From NCBI GenBank assembly GCA_004764695.1, contig SMSO01000032.1, forward strand, positions 2,506,501-2,570,500: a DNA stretch of 64,000 nt, given 5' to 3'. The translations under genes were made by a program, and so were the position numbers. The stretch's first letter is position 1, and each line of letters begins with the position of its first letter. Positions 1-11,208 of the stretch are shown piece by piece. The notes under the pieces were generated by a model. The model saw only the letters and a list, made by a program, of their open reading frames with translations. It ran no database searches and was not told the DNA's origin. Source of the stretch: Schizochytrium sp. TIO01 (taxonomy: Eukaryota > Sar > Bigyra > Thraustochytrida > Thraustochytriidae).

Positions 1-1087
1 CGAAGACGCGGAGGCTGTGTCCAACTTCACTTGGCCGAGACAGATCGCAAAAACGAGAATGAAAAGTTAGCAGAGAGGTCGTCTCAGTCTCAGTTTATAA
101 AAGCTCTTCTTGGCAGCTCCTTTTCTGTGGAAGGTACCTACCTCCTGATACGACCCAGTGTACCCCCGTCAGTCGGCCTTCAAGGGGCATAACAAGGCAC
201 TTAAGGGGGTATAGTGGGAAATTAGGGACATGAGTGACAAATTTGCACACGCACGAACGCCTTAATTTACACTCTGTGCAAAAGCATGGCCTGGGAAAGC
301 TGTGCTTAGTTAATACTTTGCAGGAATCCATAAACCCACCTTAAAATACCGACTGCGAGCCGCTGCGAAGGAGAAGATCGCGGTCCAAGAACTGCGCTTG
401 GTCACGAATATAAAAACGTGCTCCTCTTCTTCCTTCGTTTGCTTTCTCCAGGTAATACCTAATCATTTGGGTAGAGTGTACCTGCGAGACTGAGAATATA
501 GACGAAAGAAGATGATGCATTTATATATTCCAAGCTTGATTTTGGATTATAAAGCTAATTTTAGTTTCCATAACTTTTTAAGGGACCTGGAAAAGCTGCG
601 AAAAGCACCCGCAGAAAAGACAAAAGATCACAGGATCCGCCTTCACTGCACACTCCATCATCATGCCGAGCAGTAAAGCCAACTTAATTATGCCAATAGG
701 AATAGATCGAACCCTCGTGAAGAGCCTAAGCAGTCCGATTGCTTCGGTCCAGGCCGCCTCCGGCGTGTCTGTGATAGCTTGTATCTTTTGTTGGGCTATG
801 AATTGCAAATTAAAAAGGAACCCTCTTTTCATGACTTCCTATCTTAATTTTTATAGAAAAAAATATACAAACAATTATTAAAAAATTATTATTATTATTT
901 GTGAACATCATTCCAAAGACGATGAGGCGTCCTGAGACGAGAATAGCTCGGGAATAGCCCGACGCCACTCCACAACCACCCTCCCTGCGTGGCTGGAAAA
1001 AGCATAGCCCACCTCCTGTGAGACCTTTTACTTTCGAGTGGACTGCCATAAATAGTTGCGATGAAGTTCTAATCAAAGGCAAACCTT

Positions 1088-1132
1088 GCACGTGCAGCTC
1101 CGCCCTTTGTCTTATATGAGGGCTGCACGTGC
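1088..1132. repeat. inverted repeat with two CACGTG E-boxes
   Basis: GCACGTGCAGC at 1088-1098 and its exact reverse complement GCTGCACGTGC at 1122-1132 are separated by 23 nt that include a TTATATGA stretch. Each arm contains a palindromic CACGTG, the core site for bHLH and some bZIP factors. No gene with a supported start lies nearby, so a promoter role is inferred only. Confidence 0.5.
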
Positions 1133-3047
1133 TCAGCTAAGGTAAACTATAGCACTGACAGAAGCATCAGGCCGAAGGTACGTAGTGAAATTAATTACTG
1201 CTGTGCATGATCCTTTTCGATGCAGATTGAAGGTTGAGCTTGCGCAAATTGCGCCGACCAATCCCTTGCTCGAAATAAATAACAGAGCACTCCAGGTTTC
1301 CCCACTGCAGACGCAGCTGGCTGGCCTGCATAATGAATCAGCGGCGCCAAGATCCTGCCCAGGTGGCTGCGCAAAATTGGCAACTACTCAAAAATGTGCC
1401 TAGGTAGGTAAGGTACCTATGGTATCCATCATTTTTTGTGTAGAAGCAAAGTGACATCCATTGTTGCCATTCGCTCTCGGGCTACTGCCCCTTTATCGTC
1501 GTGCTCTTGATTCGTAATACTTTGCACTGTAGAATCCTCCGCCAGCCAGCCAAGTTACGTCCTCCCGAGTCGTCTCGCTTACATCGAGTAACTTGGATTT
1601 GATGTGCGTACGTACCTGCACTAGGTGAAATTGTGACTGCATCGATATCATTAGCTCGAGTTTGTTTATTACCTTCAAGTTCTTGGCAAAACTTGGAAAG
1701 CGAATGAAGATCATGGATCTAAGAATCTGAAGATTAATGGTCGCGAGAGAGGAGAGCTTAGTAGCAGCTATATGAAGTAACTTAGGTAGGTACCTGCCTG
1801 CGGATGAAATAGCCTAGTATAACAAATTATAGAAAGAGAATCAAACCGAGGAAAGCTAAACTGTCAGCCAATTTTGGTGGGCCCAGGGTCGTCCCAAAGC
1901 TCGCGAGACTCCTATAAAGTCGGAAAATTTGAATCGAGCAATCGTTCAGGGTTCGCAACCACTTATGAAATCTGAAATATATAGGCTCAGCCTTTTCAAT
2001 CTACGTTGGTTCTGTTTTATCATTTCTTCTGTACCTCCTCTATTCAGAGGTACTGAGTTGAATCCCTTTTTCTTTTACCAGCTTCGGTAAAAACCCCAAA
2101 TCAAAAGAATTACTCAATCCGTGATACCTCCCCTTTCAGTACTTCACCTCAAGATATGCGCTTAATTATGAGTATTGGAGCACATGTACGCGAGGGAGAT
2201 CGACATTAAGACCCAACAGACGTGAAGAAGAGTCGTCGTCCCACTGAGATAACTATTGATGCTTCGTTGCGTCTGATGGCCTCGTGGGAGTAAGTTCAAT
2301 TCTTAGTACCTTCTAGGTACTAGTACTACATTCAAGTTGAGTAATTGTCCTCGGAAGTGGCTGATAAGATAAAACCTCAAGGTTAGAAAGTATGACATTA
2401 TGAGGTTAAGAACACCCAATGAGTGGAGTTCGAGTCATGAAGATCCTTAGGTCTGTCGATTCTAGTCGAGAACTTTACAATTAAAATTAAAAGTAAGACA
2501 ACGTTTGTATCGAACTACCGTGATATGATCCCACGGGCCATTCTTGCAGAGCTTGCACAGAGAAGAATCCATATGCAGCAGTCTCGCGAGCAATAGGAGT
2601 CACTGATTGGCAATGCTGCTAAGCATAAGCTGTGCAATTCACATGAAGACACGACTGTATGAGTCGCGCTGCAGACTTTGCACACGGGACTCCAGTGTGG
2701 CTGATTAGTCTGAATTCTTTCAACATGTGCTCCTCCTTCAAGTTGATTAATTAGTTTCTTGATTCGCTCACCTTTTACGGCTGGCGCGGAATCAGCTACT
2801 ATTCACGAGTTTTAACATCCCACCGTTCAGGAATGAACTTTCTATTCATCATATTTCTGCAAAAGAAAATAGAGAGCTTTATAGCAGCATTTTAGTTTTT
2901 ATCATTTCGTACTGCAGAATTTCGTACTTGCAGCACGTGCAGGTAAAGAAAGGCTCAGTCCTACAAGAGAGAGGGAGGAATGTAAAAAGATTGCAGTGAG
3001 TTCCTTCTCTTCAGACACGAATTTGGGAGGTGGTGATGATGAGCAGC

Positions 3048-3076
3048 AGGAGGAGGAGGAGGAGGAGGAGGAGGAG
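3048..3076. repeat. (GGA)n microsatellite
   Basis: About 28 bp of uninterrupted GGA/GAG trinucleotide. Open frames through it read poly-Glu or poly-Arg and are produced by the repeat. Confidence 0.85.
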
Positions 3077-5009
3077 AAGGATAAATCATCACGTTTCTTC
3101 GTTCTTAGGGCACATCGGTGTTGCTGCTCGAGCTGCTCAATTCTTATTCCCTCCTGCTACCGTAGGTACTTCCTTATTACCCCATCACTACGATTGTAAA
3201 GCGGCCCTGACTTCTTTCGAGCAACCGCTGAGCTTTTCTAATCGAGTCATCGCGAAGCACTCGTACAGCCATGAAAGCAAAAGTTTCACGAAACTTGACG
3301 CAGCTCTCAGCAGCCTTTACTTCTTGAATGCACACCCGCTGATACCATGCTGTATCATAACAAAGCATCCTTCAAGTTGATCTGCAATTTATCCGAGACC
3401 ATCGGACTCCCCATCCTCACCCGTGTTACACGCTTCTGCGAGCGCGCGTTTCTATATTTATCTTGAAGGCCCATATTCTGCTTTTAAAATCCGGGCGAAA
3501 TGACTGATCCTATAATTGAGTGCCTTTGAAGTTTCTACTAATAGTTGTGGTTGCTCTAGTAGACGCTCTTGTCCTGCAGGTTTCAGCCAATGCCTCGGTG
3601 TGCACACATTGCAGGGCTAATGCTCTTGCTAAAGCAAGTTTCCAAGAGTAGTGAATAAGACAGTTGATCGCCTTTCTTGTCTACTACTCTTCTCCCTTCA
3701 GGGCTGGTGGGAGAAGACACAGTTGGGCTTCCTTACCCAACCCAGTTGGCCTCGAGACTTGTGAATGGACGGTGGCGGGCGATCTTGTTGACGATCATGA
3801 TAGCCCTACACACCAGCAGAACACTGTTCTGTTGGTTGCAGAACGTAAGGTGATCGGGAGTTGAGCAAGAACTGGTCGGCCTCAATCTGCAATCGAGCAG
3901 CAGACTCTACCAGGAGGCTATAAATGTTTGAGTTGCAACCACCCAAGAAAGATACAAAACAAAAGTAGGAACCTTCCTTCTTTTTTAAAACTATTATTTG
4001 TCAGAATGTAGCACTCCCAAGACTCAGGCGCGAGCATACATTGATACTACGATTGATTCTGTGCATGCCTCATTCCTGTCAGTACTTTCACATGGGCACA
4101 TGGGCGAAATCTCAAGTCAAAGTACATGACTACCCTAGGTAGGAATATGATGTTGAAGTGATTGGTCTGTAAGTATAAACACAATAGTTACAGCAAAAAT
4201 TCACGATTTAACTTAAACTTAACCCAAGCAAACGTATGGTTAGGTTTAGAATAATGAGAGTGCGAAGGACAAACCGACGAGTTTAATAACTCTTGAAGGT
4301 TTTGGAAAGGTATGGTGCTAAGATAGCATTTGGCGGAAGACTTTCATGAGTAGTTCTTTGCTTTTTTGCTCCTGTTCTTACCTATGTGAAAAGATACACT
4401 TAGCTTTCGACAGTGAGCAAATGACTCTTGCTAGAGTACACTAATTTACTAAATCTTACTTGTGGAGGTTAGTTAGCTAAAAATCCTGCTGTTGCAATAA
4501 GTGCAAATGCAAGTTAAGGCATAGATTTACAAACATCAGCGATGCTCGTACTTAATGGTGAGCACAGTCCACTCTTGTTATTTCACTTCAAGTTCGTTGA
4601 TACAAAAGGAACATCCTTGCAAACGGCTACCTTCAAGTCACTCATACTCTCCTGTTCAGCCCCGACGCATCTGCCAACTGATCATGTCAATATAGCCTAG
4701 CTCTTTCATTTGGAATAGATTTTTTCGGTAGCCCAGTGCCATTGGAAATACTTACCTTCTGCATATTATTTTATTTCAGATCATTACTTTCAATATGGTC
4801 GTGATATAGAAACAAGAGGCGGCCCTCAGACATCTCTCTCGTCTTTGTTCTAACAAAAATGTAAAGGATGATGACATCAGTGCCATAGTCAACCGAATAA
4901 AAATGATGTCGCGTATGATGTGTGATGCTCGAATTTCATTAATACTGGGTATTGGTTCAAGTTTTTAGATAATAAAGTGTGAGTTTATGGATTTAAAGAT
5001 TGGTAAGTA

Positions 5010-6167
5010 CTAGCGCTTGCTTACAGAGGAACCGTCCACGTCAGAAAAGTAAGACGAATCGGAGTCTACGTCATCATCAGTTGAGAAATCAGTAAAGTCT
5101 CGGGTCGCGCGCTCTGCGGGAGATCCCCCCCAAAGGATTCGATACAAGAGAGCGGAAATCTTGGTGAACCAAAAAAGATTCAAGCAGACAATGACAGCAA
5201 GCAGGCCAAGCACAACCATGTACAGCGTTTCTCCAATGACAGGACGACCATCATTTAACAAAGTTGGTACCAAGCCTGTGGCTACCCTGTATAAACGCGC
5301 ATAAGCCCAAGAACCAGCAAAACCTACGAAGAGAGTGTCAGCGATTCCCTTCCAGCGAAAGCTGCTTGCTAGTTTAGATGCCTCCACGAAAATATCTGTA
5401 ACATCGTGTAAAATGAGACCAACCATGCCAATGCGAACAAAGTTGCCCAGGTAGATGATGGCCAGCAGCATGAGAACAGTGGAATGATGCAACGTCATCT
5501 CCCACATGTCCCGAGCCTGGCGTCCATCAACAACTTGAGAAATAAGAAGAACCACATAGAGTGGGATCTCTAGTGCGACATAAAACCACTTGAGAGACTC
5601 CTCGTTGCGCTGAAGAGGCAGGTCTTCCCAGGTTCTCGCGAGGTCTCGGCTCCAAACCTGGCCCCGTGAAATATAAAAATTGGCCAAAAGAAACACCGAG
5701 TACATGAGTAGACGCCACAGGCAGTCCGAGGATACACGAACCTTGACAGCATCCCGATCTAGACGCTGACGAGCTCGAAACCACGCATTGAGATCTTCCA
5801 CTGGTTTGTCAATCGCCTTAGAAACCGACTTGATCTCATTCATGTCCGGCAAAAGTGGCTTGTGTTTTTCGTATATGGCCTCGAGTTTGGGCTCCTGGAA
5901 AGGCACCGGCTGCAACTTCATGCGAAGACCCGCACGGACAACAGGCCGTAATATCGCACGTTCTAGTACAAACTTCGAGACGGCCATAACTGCTGCAGCA
6001 GCAGGGACCACTGTGAGCAGGTCCCTAGCAAGAGGATAATCTCCGGACGCAGCAGCGACCTTGAAGTCAGCAAATGATCCACCTCCAAGTTTTAGAAGAG
6101 CAGCCTCGACTGCACTCGAAGACCACATAAACGGCGCAAAGCCGTCCAGATCAGCAGCGAGGTCCAT
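5010..6167 (-). CDS. ceramide synthase (Lag1/CerS, TLC domain)
   Basis: This 385-residue multi-pass membrane protein fits ceramide synthase, the ER enzyme that N-acylates sphingoid bases with acyl-CoA. The Lag1 signature is visible at about residues 215-270: a histidine pair in MTLHHST (227-228), then an N-F-V-R-I-G stretch and HDVTDIFVEASK (254-265) with the two conserved Asp. Hydrophobic spans at about 47-63, 150-165, 196-212, 230-252, 275-300 and 312-335 suit a TLC fold. VEDLNAWFRARQ (123-134) resembles the remnant homeobox-like segment that precedes the TLC domain in animal CerS. The C-terminus is acidic and Ser-rich (DSDSSYFSDVD), as in CerS proteins phosphorylated by CK2. The ATG at 6167 gives the usual family length. 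The gene is one exon and stands alone. Acyl-chain preference cannot be read from sequence. Confidence 0.9.
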   Translation of the reverse strand: MDLAADLDGFAPFMWSSSAVEAALLKLGGGSFADFKVAAASGDYPLARDLLTVVPAAAAVMAVSKFVLERAILRPVVRAGLRMKLQPVPFQEPKLEAIYEKHKPLLPDMNEIKSVSKAIDKPVEDLNAWFRARQRLDRDAVKVRVSSDCLWRLLMYSVFLLANFYISRGQVWSRDLARTWEDLPLQRNEESLKWFYVALEIPLYVVLLISQVVDGRQARDMWEMTLHHSTVLMLLAIIYLGNFVRIGMVGLILHDVTDIFVEASKLASSFRWKGIADTLFVGFAGSWAYARLYRVATGLVPTLLNDGRPVIGETLYMVVLGLLAVIVCLNLFWFTKISALLYRILWGGSPAERATRDFTDFSTDDDVDSDSSYFSDVDGSSVSKR

Positions 6168-7368
6168 GGCAACAAAGAGGTTGTTTGCTCACTTTTCGAA
6201 AGCCAACGATGACTATCTTTCAGAACGTGCTTTGCTCTAACAGCGTCGCTAAGGGCCTCAGTTGACTATTCAAACAATAAGCCAAAAGCGAACACCAATG
6301 CACGAACCTGCTCGAGCACCTCGCGGGCAGAGTTGCACGCGACGGTGGTCGAAAAGGTTGTGATTCTGTCCAAACTGTCCAAGGATAATCGAACACTTAA
6401 CTTTATTTTATAATGTCAGTGTAATGATTCAAGCACTCATGAAGTAACAGCTTCTTACTAGAAGATAGTAGTCATACTGTAGTAGGTACTAATGCGAGAT
6501 ACAAATTATGCACCATCTCGACAAGAGATTTTGTAGTACCTACCTAGTTGCACCAAAGAAAGCTTTGTAAACTCAACCAACTGGAGAAAGGCACATGTCT
6601 AGCACCTAGCAATAGTAACCTATAAAAACCTGGACTGGGTGATGTTAATTTTGATGTCCAGAGCCTATCACTTTACAATCGATGAGAAAAGAAAATGTGA
6701 TTCTCTTTTCCTTTTCCATCATTGAAACCTTTTTTATTTTTTAAAATTTGATAAATTGTGGAAAGAATCTTCTAAATCAAGAGCCTCTCTTTTAAGAGGT
6801 GAAAGAAACTTACATGACAAAGACGCGACAATAAACAGGGATAACTTTCTGCCATGATAAAACTGCCTGAAGGAAGGAAAGCCAACCTACGCTTCTAACT
6901 AGAGTTGAATTCTTGATGTTTGCAGCTTGGGTGTGTGCAACCTACAAAGTACCTAAACCATAGTGTTCCACAGACATCACTCTCACTATTCTCACTGATC
7001 AGATTTGGAGGTATTCCTATCAATCATTTCACTTAGGTAAACCTCAAGTAAACACAGACTCCCCAAAAGTATATGCACACATACCGAGGAGCATATTTGA
7101 AGTATATTTTCGTAGCGTGACATTCGCAAATCAATTGGGTCTGATTATAAAGCTGGCAACATCTGAAAAACGCAATGCAAACAAGATTTTTACGTAGCCA
7201 GCAAGGAGGTCAGTAAGGTATCATACAAGCATGAACCAATACCTGAAGGTAAAGTAAGATCACAAGACCTAGGATGTTCTCCGTTTATAAGAATTATTTT
7301 TATAGGAACAACAGAATAACAAACGTGTTGATTCTTTCGGCCACTCGAATAAGCTGGCGAAAATAGTT
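6168..7368. other. intergenic, no gene seen
   Basis: A 1.2 kb spacer between the start of the ceramide synthase gene and the 3' end of the TTL-like gene. It is AT-rich, without supported ORFs. TAGGTACT/AGTACCTACC words occur near 6482 and 6535. It should contain the ceramide synthase promoter next to 6168, but no element can be assigned. Confidence 0.5.
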
Positions 7369-9447
7369 TTAAGTGCGCCGCTGTGTACGGCGTGCTTTCT
7401 CGTCGAGCAAGCTCGGCTCAGGAAAGGTGTAACAAGGAGAAAATGGGTTTCCATGATACTTTTCCTCGAGCTCGTTGTAAATTAGTGACCACTTGCCGTG
7501 CTGGAACTTGTCTTTCACGGTAAGGTTCGTGGGCAGTTCATGCGGGGTAACATGAACCTTCAATACAAGGTCCATCATATCCTCCCACACCTGAGGAGTC
7601 AAATCATCAACTGGATAATCTGTCACCAACGGGTATCCATTGCCCTCCAGCAGGTGAATCGAGCCTTCCTGGTCAATTAGCCAGTCAATTGCAAACACAT
7701 GAAAACGTCCCGGAAAACGAGAAAGCTTCTTGTCTTGCACATCAGTAGTCTTGAACACATACAGTGAAACACGCTTCATGTACTCCCGCGCACGCTCAAT
7801 GTAGGAAGTAGGAAAACCCAGTTCCCGCGTTAATTCGGATGCAATCTCTGCAAAGTTGAAAAAGTGATTGTCTTTCTTCTGCAGCACACTGTTTGTCACA
7901 TGCACGGTGGTGCGCTTGTCATCGGGATTGTAGACGGTATCCGACTTGCGTGCAAATCCATCAGCATAGAACACAAGCTGAGGATCAAGACTTGCCACTA
8001 GCAAATAGCTTCGCAAGTCAAACTTGTATCCACCTTGCATCGTAGCAGGCTTCGCTACATACTCCATAATGATGGCCGCCAGGTTTCCACTGCATGCGCC
8101 AACCTTTGCCTTGAGTTCAGAGTAACCACGGATGACCTTGATTCCCTGACCATGAAAAGTGTTGCTTGGTTTCCACAACCACAGCTTGTCCACATGCTCG
8201 GGGCGCGCTGCGGCCTCCATAAGAGCTTCGCATGAAGAGCGATCATTCATGTTGTACTGGGCAGGCTGAATTTTCAAGTCTTCATACGTGCAGCCATGGT
8301 GGGAAGCCAGCAATTGGCGGCAAGCCAGCTGAGTTAGCTTAGCACCACCAATGCAACCGGAAACGCCGATGCTGTTGAGCATTTGTTTGCCTTTCTTTAA
8401 ATAGGGCACTCTGCCACGTGACATCAGCATGCTTGCACGAGAATCAGGGAATGCAGGATCCGTGGGGTGGCCCCAACCACGCTTCTTGAGGATGCGGTAG
8501 AGCGGCCAAAAGTTCTGTCCGCTATTGTATGCTTTGACATACGGCTTGCGCGGTAAAGTAATTTGAGGGGCAAGGACCATGTGTATGCCGTCATAGTAAG
8601 TGGCATTTCGAGGAATAGAGCTGGCACTACCAGAGGAAGATGACGAAGAAAAGCCACTTCCGCTGTTACTGGAGATGTCGTTGTTACTCGCGTCATTGAG
8701 TTCACTACGCCAGTCGCTGCTCGATTCCTCATCTAAGCTTTCCTGCGCGAGATCCGTCATTGCTGCCTGGTCGTCTTCACTGAGCTCTGCATCAGCACCT
8801 GAATCGGAGTCATCCAATTTTGAGGCTGCCCCTCCTGTGGAAATGGTGTTCTCAAGGTGCTTTATGTGTGCAATACCAAGCAGCCCACTTCCGTCAGCTC
8901 CAGAACTATCATGGGTTTGATGCTGTTGCTGCTCCAGCTTCTTTTTGTCACGATTGAGGATAAGATTGTCGAGGGTACTGTCCGACCGAGGCCAAGTATT
9001 AGAGCCGGGCTTCTGAGCTGCCTGCTCTTGACTAGGTTTATTGAGGTCATCTCCGTAGTCCTCATCAGCCGCATTGTCGCCGTCAGTTTCTGAGTTGCCA
9101 TCTCGGGTGGACTCATCGAGATAGTCAGGCGATGATTTTCCAGAAGCAACCAGCTTATCCTCACTAGTCATTTCCTGCTCCGGCAAGCCATATGCTTCAT
9201 CGATAGAGGATTCTACCTGTGCAGGGTAGTTGGCCATGTATCTCTCCAATCGGTCACCACTCTTGATAGACACATCAACCTTGAAAAGATCTGTCAAGGA
9301 TGCTACTTGGATGCACAACAGCAACAGTCCAGCGCAGAAGCACGTTGGAGCAAGACGTTGCATTAGCTTTGCACGAAGTGACATCCTAGTTCTGCCAAAA
9401 TGGGCTCCTGCGCCCATTTGGCGAGAATTTGTTGGCAAGAAACTCAT
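7369..9447 (-). CDS. tubulin-tyrosine-ligase-like protein with signal anchor
   Basis: The 692-residue product has a C-terminal TTL-type ATP-grasp domain (about 310-635). TTL enzymes ligate amino acids, mostly Tyr, Glu or Gly, to tubulin or other proteins. Visible motifs are LWKPSNTFHGQGI (424-436, ATP binding), IIMEYV (459-464), GYKFDLRSYLL (473-483), HVTNS (516-520) and the metal-binding end AIDW...LLEGNGYP (586-606); the family normally has E-V-N where this has E-G-N. Residues about 36-51 (CFCAGLLLLCIQVASL) form one hydrophobic segment after a basic N-terminus, as in a signal anchor, followed by 230 residues of acidic, Ser-rich low-complexity sequence. That topology would place the ligase domain in the lumen or outside, so tubulin may not be the substrate. 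The start is the first ATG; one at 9384 (MSLRAK) would keep the anchor. Confidence 0.82.
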   Translation of the reverse strand: MSFLPTNSRQMGAGAHFGRTRMSLRAKLMQRLAPTCFCAGLLLLCIQVASLTDLFKVDVSIKSGDRLERYMANYPAQVESSIDEAYGLPEQEMTSEDKLVASGKSSPDYLDESTRDGNSETDGDNAADEDYGDDLNKPSQEQAAQKPGSNTWPRSDSTLDNLILNRDKKKLEQQQHQTHDSSGADGSGLLGIAHIKHLENTISTGGAASKLDDSDSGADAELSEDDQAAMTDLAQESLDEESSSDWRSELNDASNNDISSNSGSGFSSSSSSGSASSIPRNATYYDGIHMVLAPQITLPRKPYVKAYNSGQNFWPLYRILKKRGWGHPTDPAFPDSRASMLMSRGRVPYLKKGKQMLNSIGVSGCIGGAKLTQLACRQLLASHHGCTYEDLKIQPAQYNMNDRSSCEALMEAAARPEHVDKLWLWKPSNTFHGQGIKVIRGYSELKAKVGACSGNLAAIIMEYVAKPATMQGGYKFDLRSYLLVASLDPQLVFYADGFARKSDTVYNPDDKRTTVHVTNSVLQKKDNHFFNFAEIASELTRELGFPTSYIERAREYMKRVSLYVFKTTDVQDKKLSRFPGRFHVFAIDWLIDQEGSIHLLEGNGYPLVTDYPVDDLTPQVWEDMMDLVLKVHVTPHELPTNLTVKDKFQHGKWSLIYNELEEKYHGNPFSPCYTFPEPSLLDEKARRTQRRT

Positions 9448-10915
9448 TATCTCCCAATCTCACTTCAAACGATTCTAAGTATTTGAAGTAAACTATGAAA
9501 CGGGCAAGCACATAAAAAAGGTTAGTCTGAAATCCTTGCACGGCAGTCCACAGGGAAGTTTGACAGCAAAGTAAAAGCACCAAGATGCCGTGCAGATCCA
9601 CAAATCCTCGAGGTGAGTTCATTCGTTACCAGCCTTGCACCAACAACAAGATTGTGGTCCACGCTTTCCAGAAAGCTAATTTAGCATGGAACACCGTTTT
9701 TAGAGCCTCGATAGCGAAGAACCCTCGATATCAATTTACAGGTCTTCACGCTGGGAAATAATAAATCTCAGGGTCCGCGGAAACTTCGAGTATTTTTACT
9801 TACCTTCGATTTGGCAACTAGAGCCGGCGAGCCTCGTTGAGGACCCAAGCCGAGCCGCACGAGTCTACTACAGACTTCACACCCGGCCCCTCTACCTCGG
9901 AGGTGCTCCGATCGCACCACCACGAGTGTCCCGGCGCTACACAGCGCAAGAGACCACCGGAGTCCCGAAGGTTTGCTGTACGAAGTCTGGGAATTGATAG
10001 AAGCAAACGTCGATCTTCAATACGCCAACGAAAATGAAATATCAAAGAAAAAAAATAGATTGGTCAATCAAACAACCTATAGGTACCTTAACTACCTCCT
10101 ATACTACTGTTAGCCAAGTAAAATGCCTATTTTACCCAGATGATAAGTCAACTTTGCTTCTCTAATTGTTGGGGGTCTTTCAATATCTTCAAACCAAAGT
10201 TCTCTTTCACCAATTGCACCCTGAGCTACAAGCTCTTCTACATACACATTTTGCCCACCAGGTTGAAACTCGCAACACTTTGACTAATCTTCCGCAGCTC
10301 CAGGTCCTCCTCCTCATTCATTCCTCAGCAGCTTCGTGGAGACCGGCAGAAAGAATCCGACGCCTCGTGACGGTCTATTCTAAAACGCGTTGCGCTGTTG
10401 GGCCTCTTCTCGGTCGACGGAGAACCCCCTTCATTGCGTTCCGCAGACCATACTGTGATAGGGAGTTATGCCTTTTCAAGTGTGCCTTCTCTCGATTTTG
10501 TGCAAAATGTTCTCTCGAACTCTCTAGGGATTCCACACGGAGATCTGGGACGGCCAAATGTTAATCGCAACAATTTAAATAGCAAAAAGAGACCAATGAT
10601 CATTGACTTCGGTATGACAAAACGCAAGGAAGATATGGATCCAGACGTTTTTAATATGTGTGCTGACCAGGAAATCAGGGATCTTCGCATCGAATTACTG
10701 ACAACTTGCGCTGGCCATTAGAAATTGAACCCGAACGCAACTAGCTCTGACAACTAGCCTGTAACTAGCTCTGGCAACTGTCCCTGTCAACTATCCTCAG
10801 CACTCGCACTCTCTTCCTGTTCAGTCTTCTCTATACTCTACATTCTATTCTTGTTCTGATTATTATTGTTAGATTATTATCATCATATTAATAAATTATT
10901 TTATTTTTTTGGAAT
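9448..10915. other. intergenic, possible gene remnants
   Basis: Upstream of the TTL-like gene I see no supported gene. Open frames of 66-132 codons at 10166-10721 start with TTG and match no family I know; they may be 5' debris of the C48 protease remnant that follows. A TATAGGTACCTTA word lies at 10077-10089. Confidence 0.4.
10739..10797. repeat. short degenerate tandem repeat (AACTAGCTCTGnC)
   Basis: Four to five imperfect copies of a 12-13 nt unit around CAACTAGCTCTG lie directly 5' of the protease remnant. Function unknown. Confidence 0.55.
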
Positions 10916-11208
10916 ACTACGTCTTATTGCTCATCGCAAGATCAATTTCCTCCTGGCGTAAAGCTTGTCCTTTTCCCGATTTTAATAGATTCGCATTGGT
11001 GTCTTATGACTGTGGATTTTGTGCAAAGACGTATACTCGCGTATGATCCGATGAAAAACTCTTCTTGGTCATATTTCGAGGATTGTCAAAGGTCGCTTGA
11101 TGAAGTTCTGCACATCAAAACGGACCTGGGCGAGTGGAAATTGAATGTGCTGCTGGCAACCAATAAAACTCTTATAATTGTGGGATTTACGTGATGAAAT
11201 GGCAATGA
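10916..11208 (+). pseudogene. Ulp1-like (C48) cysteine protease remnant
   Basis: Three-frame reading shows the catalytic half of a Ulp1/SENP-type protease, a family that processes SUMO or related proteins and is also carried by some DNA transposons. One frame reads LVLFPILIDSHWCLMTVDF, with His at 10994-10996, then LAYDPM with Asp at 11045-11047, 17 residues after the His as in yeast Ulp1. In another frame, 44-45 residues further on, is NSYNCGIYVMKW with Cys at 11179-11181; a Gln six residues before the Cys (11161-11163) fits the oxyanion-hole Gln. A TAA stop (11164-11166) sits between Gln and Cys, and the frame changes between Asp and Gln. The N-terminal half is not recognisable and a stop follows at 11206. 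A dead gene or transposon fossil is the simplest reading. Confidence 0.72.

Larger units (their letters stand above)
1..5009. other. gene-free 5 kb, left edge
   Basis: I see no convincing coding region here. All open frames are short, lack family motifs and many begin with non-ATG codons. The stretch holds a GGA microsatellite near 3050, an inverted repeat built on CACGTG near 1088-1132, several TAGGTACC-like words (133, 1412, 1789) and a word of type TTCAAGTTGA near 2324, 2738 and 3369. Its function is unknown; it could include the 5' region of a gene lying left of the window. Confidence 0.5.

Noticed and set aside
578-832. Hydrophobic 84-codon ORF near the left edge
   Set aside because: Isolated, no recognisable family, overlaps equally plausible frames on both strands.
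9386-9622. 78-codon minus-strand ORF with a hydrophobic, signal-like start upstream of the TTL-like gene
   Set aside because: It overlaps the TTL start in another frame, ends shortly inside it and has no domain; the TTL frame carries its own anchor.
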